Positions 15,415-22,130 of a stretch of 22,130 nt of DNA are shown piece by piece. How positions within the stretch are numbered: the stretch's first letter is position 1; each line of letters starts with the position of its first letter. Below the pieces are notes generated by a model that was not told where the DNA came from, ran no database searches, and saw only the letters and a list, made by a program, of their open reading frames with translations. Location: positions 1 to 22,130 of the forward strand of contig CAMODS010000003.1 of NCBI GenBank assembly GCA_946611525.1, given 5' to 3'. Both the position numbers and the translations under genes were made by a program. Source of the stretch: an uncultured Lachnospiraceae bacterium. GTDB taxonomy: Bacteria; Bacillota; Clostridia; Lachnospirales; Lachnospiraceae.

Positions 15415-16941
15415 ATGGAGAAGGATGTAGTTCTTGAAGCCCGAGGCATTACCATGACTTTTCCCGGAGTTAAGGCCCTCGATGATGTTCAGCTTACCTT
15501 GCGCAAAGGTGAGATACACGCACTCATGGGGGAGAACGGTGCTGGTAAGTCCACTCTTATTAAGTGCCTGACAGGTATCAATGATTTTGAGTCCGGGGAG
15601 ATACACATAGACGGGATTGACGGACCGGTGAAGAATCACTCCACCAGGGATGCCCAGAATGTGGGCATATCCACTGTGTATCAGGAAGTCAATCTTTGCC
15701 CCAATCTTTCAGTGGCAGAGAATTTATTCATAGGCAGAGAGCCCCTTACGGCTCTTCACACCATAGACAGAGCATCCTATAACAAGCGTTCCCAAAAGAT
15801 AATGGATGATCTGGGAATCACAGTTGATGTTACACAAAATCTTGAAAACTATTCTCTGGCTATCCAGCAGATGGTTGCTATAGCCAGGGCTGTTGATATG
15901 GACTGTAAGGTCCTTATTTTGGACGAGCCCACATCTTCCCTCGATGACGAAGAGGTTGAAAAGCTTTTCGTACTTATGAGAAGCCTTCGTGAAAAGGGTG
16001 TGGCCATCGTTTTCGTTACACACTTTTTGGAGCAGGTGTATGCAGTATGTGACCGTATCACGGTTTTACGTAACGGTACCTTTGTGGGTGAGTATCCCGT
16101 AGAGGAGCTGCCCAGGGTGAAGCTGGTAGCCGCTATGATGGGTAAGGATCTGGATGATCTGGCAGCCATCGAAAAGGAGACCGTTGATATCAAAAATGCC
16201 GAGGTTGTCATTGATGCGGAAAAGCTGGCGCATATCGGTACTGTAAAGCCTTTTGATCTTAAGATCCACAAGGGAGAGGTTATCGGCGTAGGAGGCCTTT
16301 TGGGTTCCGGACGAAGCGAGCTGGCACGCTCCATCTACGGTGCGGACAAGGCCAACACCGGAAAGCTCAAGGTAAAAGGCAACGAGGTAAAGATCAACCA
16401 GCCCATAGATGCCATGAATCTTGGCATGGGCATGCTTCCCGACGACCGTAAGGCGGAGGGTATCATAGGTGATCTTTCCATCAGAGAGAATATCATTTTG
16501 GCTGTTCAGGCCAAGCGCGGCACCTTTAAGCCCATACCCATGAAAAAGCAGGAGGAGCTGGCAGATTACTATATCGATCTGCTGTCCATAAAGTGCCCCG
16601 GCCGCGAGGCAAAGATCAATCAGCTTTCCGGCGGCAATCAGCAGAAAGTTATTTTAGCACGCTGGCTGGCCACGGATGCGGATTTCCTCATTTTGGACGA
16701 GCCTACACGTGGTATCGACGTAGGTACAAAGTCGGAGATCCAGAAGCTGGTGGTAGATCTGGCAAAGCAGGGCAAGAGCATTATGTTTATCTCATCCGAG
16801 ATTTCAGAGATGCTGCGTACCTGTAACCGCATGGTCATCATGCGTGACGGAGAAAAGGTTAATGAGCTTTCCGGTGAGGATCAGCTCACTCAGGATGGCG
16901 TCATGGCCGCAATAGCAGGAGGTGATAAGTCAAATGGCTAA
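15415..16941 (+). CDS. ytfR: Galactofuranose-type ABC transporter ATPase
   Basis: This is a 508-residue tandem-domain cytoplasmic ATPase. Walker A of domain 1 is GENGAGKST (39-47), the Q-loop region reads STVYQEVNLCPNLSVAEN, which is typical of YtfR, and Walker B is LILDEPTSS. Domain 2 has a degenerate P-loop (GGLLGSGRSE), LSGGNQQK from residue 404 and LILDEPTRG with D428-E429. The first-domain signature is also degenerate (YSLAIQQ), as is usual for this class. AAAGGAG at 15401-15407 precedes the ATG by 7 nt. The 3' end overlaps the first permease gene by 8 nt, and the permease ribosome binding site lies inside the last ATPase codons. Gene order and family pattern support the galactofuranose assignment. 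Confidence 0.9.
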   Translation: MEKDVVLEARGITMTFPGVKALDDVQLTLRKGEIHALMGENGAGKSTLIKCLTGINDFESGEIHIDGIDGPVKNHSTRDAQNVGISTVYQEVNLCPNLSVAENLFIGREPLTALHTIDRASYNKRSQKIMDDLGITVDVTQNLENYSLAIQQMVAIARAVDMDCKVLILDEPTSSLDDEEVEKLFVLMRSLREKGVAIVFVTHFLEQVYAVCDRITVLRNGTFVGEYPVEELPRVKLVAAMMGKDLDDLAAIEKETVDIKNAEVVIDAEKLAHIGTVKPFDLKIHKGEVIGVGGLLGSGRSELARSIYGADKANTGKLKVKGNEVKINQPIDAMNLGMGMLPDDRKAEGIIGDLSIRENIILAVQAKRGTFKPIPMKKQEELADYYIDLLSIKCPGREAKINQLSGGNQQKVILARWLATDADFLILDEPTRGIDVGTKSEIQKLVVDLAKQGKSIMFISSEISEMLRTCNRMVIMRDGEKVNELSGEDQLTQDGVMAAIAGGDKSNG

Positions 16942-18022
16942 GGAAAAGACATTTTTTGAAAAGCTTAAGGCCTGGCCGCTTCTGCTACCTGTAGTGGCAT
17001 TGATTCTGGTCATGGCTGTTAACATCATATATGATGCTGTAAACGGCAACAACCCGTTTAGTTTCTTTACTATTACATTACAGAATACTACCGCAAACGG
17101 AACTGTGTTATATGGACGTATCATAGATATTTTAAACCGTGGTTCTGAGGCAGCCATCCTTGCCATAGGTATGACCCTGGTGGTTTCATCCTCAGCCGGA
17201 ACGGACATTTCCGTTGGTTCGGTCATGTCACTGGCAGCTTCCGTATGCTGTGTGACTTTGGCAGGCTACGGAGTTTCCTCCACCACAGAGCTGGCACGTC
17301 CCCTTATCGTGGGCGTACTCGCAGGAATAGCCATCGGCTGTCTGTGTGGAGCATTTAACGGTTTTTTGGTTGCCCACCTAAAGATACAGCCCATGGTTGC
17401 CACGCTGATCCTATTTACGGCAGCCCGTTCCATCGGACTTTTGGTATGTAATGATCTGATCGTTTACGTTAGAAATCCCCAGTTTGGTTTCTTCGGAAGC
17501 TTCTTCGGACCCATACCCACGCCCATTATTATTACAGCTATCTGTGTGGCAGTGACAGCTCTTGTTTTATCAAAGACCGCGCTGGGCACATACATCCAGT
17601 CCGTTGGTATCAATGCAAAGGCCAGCCGTATTGCAGGTCTTAACTCAAAGACCATCATATTTATGACATACATGCTTTGTGGCCTTTTTGCCGGTATCGC
17701 AGGTATCATCAACGGTTCCCGTATCACATCGGCAGACTCCAACAACATCGGACTTTACATGGAGCTGGATGCCATCCTGGCAGTGGCATTGGGTGGAAAC
17801 TCTCTTGGTGGCGGTAAGTTTAACCTGGCAGGTTCCATCATTGGTGCCTACACCATCCAGGCCATCACCACTACTCTTTATGCCCTTGGTGTTTCTTCTG
17901 CACAGGCTCCCGTGTACAAGGCTGTGATCGTTATCATCATTGTAGCTATCCAGGCGCCTCCGGTTAAGGCTTATTTCAGAAAGAGAAACGCTGCAAAGGC
18001 AGCTGTGGCAAAGGAGGCGTAG
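16934..18022 (+). CDS. ytfT: Galactofuranose-type ABC transporter permease, first subunit
   Basis: This CUT2-family membrane permease has 362 residues. It has an N-terminal hydrophobic segment near residues 15-33, a long external-looking loop, and then a GSEAAILAIGMTLVV segment and AGTDISVGSVMS with D91. It carries a YIQSVGINAKASRIAG coupling loop and a C-terminal AVALGGNSLGGGK motif. The SEAAILAIGMTLVV pattern and the position after a YtfR-like ATPase match YtfT. The ATG at 16934 has a perfect AGGAGGTGA (16917-16925) with 8-nt spacing. The gene overlaps the ATPase stop by 8 nt and the next permease starts 4 nt after its end. It probably forms a heterodimer with the next gene product. Confidence 0.87.
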   Translation: MAKEKTFFEKLKAWPLLLPVVALILVMAVNIIYDAVNGNNPFSFFTITLQNTTANGTVLYGRIIDILNRGSEAAILAIGMTLVVSSSAGTDISVGSVMSLAASVCCVTLAGYGVSSTTELARPLIVGVLAGIAIGCLCGAFNGFLVAHLKIQPMVATLILFTAARSIGLLVCNDLIVYVRNPQFGFFGSFFGPIPTPIIITAICVAVTALVLSKTALGTYIQSVGINAKASRIAGLNSKTIIFMTYMLCGLFAGIAGIINGSRITSADSNNIGLYMELDAILAVALGGNSLGGGKFNLAGSIIGAYTIQAITTTLYALGVSSAQAPVYKAVIVIIIVAIQAPPVKAYFRKRNAAKAAVAKEA

Positions 18023-18026
18023 AATT

Positions 18027-19049
18027 ATGAAGAAAACAAAGATAAATGGTAATACACTTCTTTTGCTTATAACCATAGCTCTTTTCGTGGTTATGTATAT
18101 TGGCGGTATAGCAGCATATGGATCCAGAGGCTTTTCCAGACTGCAGACTTTTCTGGACATTTTAAAGACCAACGCAGGACTTATATGCATGGCTTCCGGA
18201 CTTACGGTGGTTATGCTTACCGCAGGCATTGATATCTCTGTCGGTGCTTTGGTTGCCATGGATTGTATGATCCTTGCCTGCGGCATGGAGGCAGGTATCG
18301 GTGCGGTTCCCATGATGATCATAGTTATCCTCATCGGACTGGTATTCGGTGCGGTTCAGGGCTTTTTGGTAGGCTATCTTGAGATCCAGCCCTTCATTGT
18401 TACCATGGCGGGGATGTTCTTCGCTCGTGGTATGACAGCTGTAATCTCCACAGACCAGAAGTCCATCACGGAGCAGATCAATCCGCTTTTCTACAAGCTG
18501 GCCAATATCAAGATCAAGCTGCCCTTCGGCGGGTATACCAACCGTAAGGGCGTATATATGGCTCCCAACATCAGTGTGGGTGTGGTCATTGCGCTTTTGG
18601 TTTTGATCCTCATCTTTTTGATGCTGCGCTATACAAAGTTCGGACGAAGCCTCTATGCTATCGGCGGTTCTGAGCAGTCAGCAGCCATGATGGGATTGAA
18701 TGTCAAGTTTACCAAGATGAAGGCATACATCCTTTCATCGTTTTTGACATCCATCGGAGCTATCTGCTTCTGCTTAAATACTATGGCAGCTTCGGTGCAG
18801 CAGGCTTTAGGTTACGAGATGGATGCCATCTCCTCTGCGGTTATCGGTGGTACCCTCCTTACGGGAGGCGTGGGAAATGTCATAGGAACCTTCTTTGGCG
18901 TCTTGATAAACGGCACGATTTCTGCTATTGTTAAGACCAACGGAAAATTGGCCAGCTCATGGCCGAGTATCCTTACGGCAGCACTTTTGTTCCTGTTTAT
19001 CGTTATCCAGAGTATATTCGCTGCTATAAGGGAGAAGCAGAAGGGATGA
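18027..19049 (+). CDS. yjfF: Galactofuranose-type ABC transporter permease, second subunit
   Basis: This CUT2-family membrane permease has 340 residues. It resembles E. coli YjfF in several segments: TAGIDISVGALVA (AGIDISVG at residues 66-73), a QPFIVTMAGMFFARG segment, the YAIGGSEQSAAMMG coupling loop, and the C-terminal EMDAISSAVIGGTLLTGG followed by GTFFGVLINGTI and a KLASSW segment. AAAGGAGG (18010-18017) lies inside the end of the previous gene. It is the partner of the preceding permease. The second binding lipoprotein starts 7 nt after its stop, so all four genes from the ATPase onward appear to share one message. Confidence 0.88.
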   Translation: MKKTKINGNTLLLLITIALFVVMYIGGIAAYGSRGFSRLQTFLDILKTNAGLICMASGLTVVMLTAGIDISVGALVAMDCMILACGMEAGIGAVPMMIIVILIGLVFGAVQGFLVGYLEIQPFIVTMAGMFFARGMTAVISTDQKSITEQINPLFYKLANIKIKLPFGGYTNRKGVYMAPNISVGVVIALLVLILIFLMLRYTKFGRSLYAIGGSEQSAAMMGLNVKFTKMKAYILSSFLTSIGAICFCLNTMAASVQQALGYEMDAISSAVIGGTLLTGGVGNVIGTFFGVLINGTISAIVKTNGKLASSWPSILTAALLFLFIVIQSIFAAIREKQKG

Positions 19050-19056
19050 TAGTCTG

Positions 19057-20124
19057 ATGACATTTAAAAAAGCTTCTATATTATTAAAGGCTTTGGTGCC
19101 GGCCCTGATCATAGGGCTGGCACTTTGTGGTTGCGCCACGAGTGAAGAGGAAAAAGACTCCCGGCCCAAGGATCAGGTAACAGTGGGCTTTTCCCAAATT
19201 GGCGCGGAGTCAGATTGGAGGATTGCCTCTACCGAGTCCATGCAAAGCACTCTTACCGCCTCTGCCGGCTACAACCTCCTGTTCAAGGACGGACAGCAAA
19301 AACAGGAAAACCAGCTTTTGGCTATGAGAGAGTTTATAGACCAGGCTGTGGACTATATTATTTTGGATCCCATCACAGAGACCGGGTGGGATGCCACCTT
19401 GAGAGAGGCGTACGATGCCGGAATACCTGTAATAATCATGGACAGAAGGGTTGATACTTTTGACGATAGCGTGTATACTGTTTGGGCCGGCAGCGACTTT
19501 CTACTGGAGGGCAAGCGTGCATGCAAGTGGCTTAGGACTTATCTTAAGAGCATTTCATTCTCCGGAGATGTGAACATTATCCATATAAAGGGTACCACCA
19601 ATTCCTCTGCCCAGCTGGGCAGGACAAAGGCACTTAAATCTGCTGCAAAAAAGTATGGCTGGAACATACTGATGTCCGAAGACGGTGATTTTGTCCAGGC
19701 CAAGGGTCGTGAGATCATGGAGAATGCTCTTGCCACCTACGGAGATGATATAAATGTGGTTTATTGCGAAAATGACAGTGAAGCCATTGGTGCGATTGAG
19801 GCAATAGAACAAAGTGGCCGGCGTGTAGGGAGTGATATTTCCGGTGGAGAGATCATGATCCTGTCTTTTGATGCCACCAGACAGGGACTTTTGCTTACAC
19901 TAAACGGGAAGATATCCGTAAATACCGAGTGCAATCCTGAGTATGGTCCTGTGTGTGACGAAATCATTGGAAAACTTAAGGACGGACTTGAGGTACCCCA
20001 TGAAATGTTTATGGAGGAGAGCCAGTTTTCGGCTATTACCGACATAAAAGAAATAAAAGTTGGGGACGAAATATATCCTGTGACCATGGTTGACAGGGAA
20101 CTGATAGATGCCAGAAGCTACTGA
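19057..20124 (+). CDS. Second YtfQ-like substrate-binding lipoprotein, operon-terminal
   Basis: This is a 355-residue extracellular lipoprotein. The signal segment ends in LALCGC; Cys26 (preceded by Gly) is the more likely lipidation site, though the Cys at -2 is unusual. The mature domain follows YtfQ: VGFSQIGAESDWRIAST, the DGQQKQENQ segment that E. coli YtfQ also has, ITETGWDATL, IPVIIMDRRVD, GTTNSSAQLGR and DGDFVQAKGREIMEN. It is clearly a paralogue of the binding protein at 14149 but has a much shorter linker after the Cys. It has no promoter of its own and only a weak ribosome site (AAGGGA at 19041-19046), so expression is probably low. It may bind a related sugar form, act as an alternative receptor for the same permease, or serve sensing. 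Confidence 0.85.
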   Translation: MTFKKASILLKALVPALIIGLALCGCATSEEEKDSRPKDQVTVGFSQIGAESDWRIASTESMQSTLTASAGYNLLFKDGQQKQENQLLAMREFIDQAVDYIILDPITETGWDATLREAYDAGIPVIIMDRRVDTFDDSVYTVWAGSDFLLEGKRACKWLRTYLKSISFSGDVNIIHIKGTTNSSAQLGRTKALKSAAKKYGWNILMSEDGDFVQAKGREIMENALATYGDDINVVYCENDSEAIGAIEAIEQSGRRVGSDISGGEIMILSFDATRQGLLLTLNGKISVNTECNPEYGPVCDEIIGKLKDGLEVPHEMFMEESQFSAITDIKEIKVGDEIYPVTMVDRELIDARSY

Positions 20125-20178
20125 TATACCATATATAGTGGTTTAAGATAAGCTGTTATAGATGTAATGAAGAATCTT

Positions 20179-20218
20179 TGGGGGAACCGAAAAAAATTGG
20201 TGCCTCCCCCATTTTTTT
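20179..20218 (+). terminator. Terminator of the galactofuranose-type operon
   Basis: TGGGGGA (20179-20185) pairs with TCCCCCA (20205-20211). An inner AACC/GGT extension with a small bulge surrounds an A-rich loop, and seven T residues follow (20212-20218). GAAGAATCTTT at 20169-20179, just upstream, is a fragment of the dispersed repeat unit. Confidence 0.85.
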
Positions 20219-20237
20219 ATTTGAGGATGCCGAATAA

Positions 20238-21020
20238 ATGAGTGTAGATGGGGAAGTTTTCGTGCAGACACAGGAAGAAAATATCGAAGTAATTGAGCTG
20301 CCGGATGAGTCCGACAGTGATGCCTATAACGAGTTTATAGACAGACATCGAAAGTTCATACTGAGGGTCACATCGAAGACTTTAAATCGCTTCGTGACCG
20401 AGAGTGATGATGCGTACGCAGTTGCGTTAGTTGCTTTTACCGAGGCGATGCGGCGCTACGATGAGTCGAAGGGTAGTTTTTACGGGTTCGCCGGACTGGT
20501 TATCAGGAGGCGTGTATTAGATTATCTGAAGACGGAGTATCGGATGCGCCGGGAGATCGACGTGGAACCGGTAACATTTACCGGTGATGCTCCCGACACT
20601 GACACGGCAGAGGATTCTGTCAACGCAGCGGTTAGCCGCAAGGCAATTGATCAGAGCATGGAGCAGGTCGGTGCATATGCGCCCGGTACCACGCCGGTAG
20701 CTGACGAGATAGCCGCCATGCAGGACATTCTGGCAGAATACGGTTTTTCCTTTTTTGACATCACAGATGCGTCACCACGTTCGGAAAAGACCAAGCTCAT
20801 GTGCAGGGATATCATCAGATATATACACGCAGATGAGGAGATGATCGCCGAGATGCGCCGAAAGCGCATGTTACCGGCAGCAGAGATCATAAAGGAGCTC
20901 AGGATACCCCGAAAAAAGATCGAGCGGCATAGAAGATATATTATAGCGGTTCTGGAGATCCTTAACGGAGATTTTCCTCAGTTACAGGAGTACTTCAGAT
21001 CAATAAAGGAACAACAGTAG
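20238..21020 (+). CDS. sigI: RNA polymerase sigma factor, SigI family
   Basis: This is a 260-residue cytoplasmic sigma factor. Residues 30-103 match SigI region 2: EFIDRHRKFILRVTSK, then ESDDAYAVALVAFTEAM and YDESKGSFYGFAGLVIRRR followed by VLDYLK. The C-terminal part carries the SigI-specific helix-turn-helix (LPAAEIIKEL, IPRKKIERHRRYII) ending in LNGDFPQLQEY. SigI factors lack a standard region 4 and are held inactive by the membrane protein RsgI, encoded next. In cellulolytic clostridia SigI/RsgI pairs switch on polysaccharide-degradation genes; in Bacillus SigI responds to heat and cell-wall stress. The central segment, about 110-200, is variable. The ATG at 20238 has only a weak upstream GAGG (20223-20226), so translation may be low. 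No convincing promoter was found between the upstream terminator and this gene. Confidence 0.87.
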   Translation: MSVDGEVFVQTQEENIEVIELPDESDSDAYNEFIDRHRKFILRVTSKTLNRFVTESDDAYAVALVAFTEAMRRYDESKGSFYGFAGLVIRRRVLDYLKTEYRMRREIDVEPVTFTGDAPDTDTAEDSVNAAVSRKAIDQSMEQVGAYAPGTTPVADEIAAMQDILAEYGFSFFDITDASPRSEKTKLMCRDIIRYIHADEEMIAEMRRKRMLPAAEIIKELRIPRKKIERHRRYIIAVLEILNGDFPQLQEYFRSIKEQQ

Positions 21021-21025
21021 TTATG

Positions 21026-21069
21026 GCTTCCGCATATTACGGGAGCTTAAATAAACCATCACGATGGTT
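21026..21069. other. Two small hairpins in the sigI-rsgI gap
   Basis: GCTTCCG (21026-21032) pairs with CGGGAGC (21040-21046) with one G-U pair, and AACCAT (21054-21059) pairs with ATGGTT (21064-21069) around CACG. There is no T-run, so these are not clear terminators. They could tune the ratio of sigma to anti-sigma factor. Confidence 0.35.
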
Positions 21070-21091
21070 GTGATTAGTAAGGAGTGTAGTG

Positions 21092-22130
21092 ATGAAAGGC
21101 GTAGTTCTCGAGGTTCGAGACGGCTGCTCTGCCATTTTGTTAGAGGATGGCACGGTAGTTAAGAGGCCAACTACATATGGAATCGGTGAGACGGTGGATG
21201 TGTCGGCGACAGTTTCAAAGATGCCGGCCAAGACCAGGCTTTCACGTATTGTTGCGGCAGTTGCTGCGTTTACGGTTGTATTTACCGGCGGCGGCACCTA
21301 TGCTTACCTGGATGCCACGGCTATGTCTCAGATATCGTTGGATGTCAATCCTTCATTGGAGTACGAGCTCAACCACTTTGACAAGATCGTATCCGTTAGG
21401 GACGAGAATGATGACGCCAAGGAGGTTGTAGAGCAGCTCTATGAGGAGGGAGTCAAGGGAGATACCCTGACAGAGGCTCTTGCCAAGACAGAGGACATCT
21501 TAAAGGATTTAGGATATCTGGCAGAGGAGGACGACCCCTACATTTTAGTTTCGGTTTGTTCCGGCAGCCAGAAAAAATATGCACAGCTTACGGCTGAGAT
21601 AGAATCACAGCTCTCCTCAGAGACTTACAATGTTACGGTTTATGAGATCACTAAGGAGAACAAAAAGGAAGCTGATGAGCTGGGACTTTCAGGCGGCAGA
21701 TATGCAGTCATGAAGTCGGATGAGGAAAGACTTTCCGCATCTATAGATGAAAAAGAGCAAAAGGCGGCTGTTCCCAAGCTTTCAGATCCTGTGGAATACT
21801 ACAAGACCAGCGCGGTTAGGACACTGATCGAGGGTGTCTCGGAGGACAGCCTGACTATAGATGATGATGACACGATCGTTACTGAGGTGGCTGACCAGGC
21901 AGATGACAAGAAGGACACTTCAGAGGACAGACAGCAGGATGGTACGACAGATGTAAGCACATCTTCACCCGTGACGGATATCTCGGCTGAGAACCCGGGA
22001 GAGACCATAGAGGGTGAGGCTCCTGCAACCGATACCACGGAGCCTGCAGCGAAGCCCGGCAAGGAGGATGAGGACAGCTCAGCTGATGCACCTGCCGATG
22101 CCGACACAGGTACCATCGATAATCCTGATG
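21092..22130 (+). CDS. rsgI: RsgI-type transmembrane anti-sigma factor (3' partial)
   Basis: The frame is open from the ATG at 21092 to the window end, giving 346 visible residues. AAGGAG at 21079-21084 is spaced 7 nt from the ATG. Residues 1-45 resemble the RsgI N-terminal domain that binds SigI in the cytoplasm (KGVVLEVRDGCSAILLEDG). Residues 52-73 are a membrane segment. The following QISLDVNPSLEYELN stretch and FDKIVSVRDENDDAKE match the conserved extracellular core. N86-P87 lies where, as I recall, Clostridium thermocellum RsgI undergoes autoproteolysis at an Asn-Pro bond. From about residue 245 the sequence becomes a Ser/Thr/Asp/Glu/Pro-rich low-complexity linker, as expected before an extracellular sensing module, which lies beyond the window. 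The pair would couple an outside signal, perhaps polysaccharide, to SigI release. Confidence 0.88.
   Translation, partial: MKGVVLEVRDGCSAILLEDGTVVKRPTTYGIGETVDVSATVSKMPAKTRLSRIVAAVAAFTVVFTGGGTYAYLDATAMSQISLDVNPSLEYELNHFDKIVSVRDENDDAKEVVEQLYEEGVKGDTLTEALAKTEDILKDLGYLAEEDDPYILVSVCSGSQKKYAQLTAEIESQLSSETYNVTVYEITKENKKEADELGLSGGRYAVMKSDEERLSASIDEKEQKAAVPKLSDPVEYYKTSAVRTLIEGVSEDSLTIDDDDTIVTEVADQADDKKDTSEDRQQDGTTDVSTSSPVTDISAENPGETIEGEAPATDTTEPAAKPGKEDEDSSADAPADADTGTIDNPD

Noticed and set aside
17645..18334. A 229-codon open frame on the minus strand across the two galactofuranose-type permeases
   Set aside because: It is antisense to two well-supported genes, shows no family motif, and is rich in Ser/Ile/Thr as expected from antisense of hydrophobic coding sequence.
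20206..20234. CCCCC followed by CGAA before sigI as a self-activating SigI-type promoter
   Set aside because: The C-run is part of the terminator stem, the two motifs are about 20 nt apart, which seems too far, and transcription would start at or beyond the start codon.

Overview
The window looks like a carbohydrate-uptake region from a low-to-mid GC Firmicute, most likely a Lachnospiraceae member (Butyrivibrio/Roseburia-like). The reasons are lipoprotein-type sugar-binding proteins with LAGC lipoboxes, strong AGGAGG ribosome binding sites, a YesN-type response regulator and a SigI/RsgI pair of the clostridial type. The genus is inferred from gene style, not demonstrated. All genes are on the + strand.

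Region A (1-7972) is a monosaccharide, probably pentose, module. It holds the end of a ChvE-type binding protein, an intrinsic terminator, a tandem-domain ATPase (mmsA/xylG type), two tandem paralogous permeases (mmsB type), a palindromic repeat, a xylulokinase (xylB) and an L-fucose-isomerase-related protein that may be the aldose isomerase. A strong terminator closes it.

Region B (about 7973-13831) is a second CUT2-type (ribose/xylose-class) ABC transporter of unknown substrate. It has its own sigma-A-like promoter and runs binding lipoprotein, terminator, permease, ATPase with one degenerate nucleotide site, permease, terminator. It is followed by an orphan REC-AraC response regulator whose mRNA may be leaderless.

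Region C (13832-20218) is a galactofuranose-type transporter (YtfQ, YtfR, YtfT, YjfF homologues) that ends with a second, divergent YtfQ-like lipoprotein. The gene-free stretch 13832-14148 holds a palindromic repeat, an AT-rich segment with a possible regulatory element shared with region B, a promoter, and a 17-bp RNA hairpin in the leader.

Region D (20219-22130) is a SigI-family sigma factor followed by its RsgI-type membrane anti-sigma factor, which runs off the window.

In each of the three transporter operons a terminator-like hairpin directly follows the (first) binding-protein gene, which would give an excess of binding protein over membrane components. A family of roughly 28-nt palindromic units sits in several intergenic gaps. 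No tRNA, rRNA, CRISPR array, transposase or phage gene was seen.
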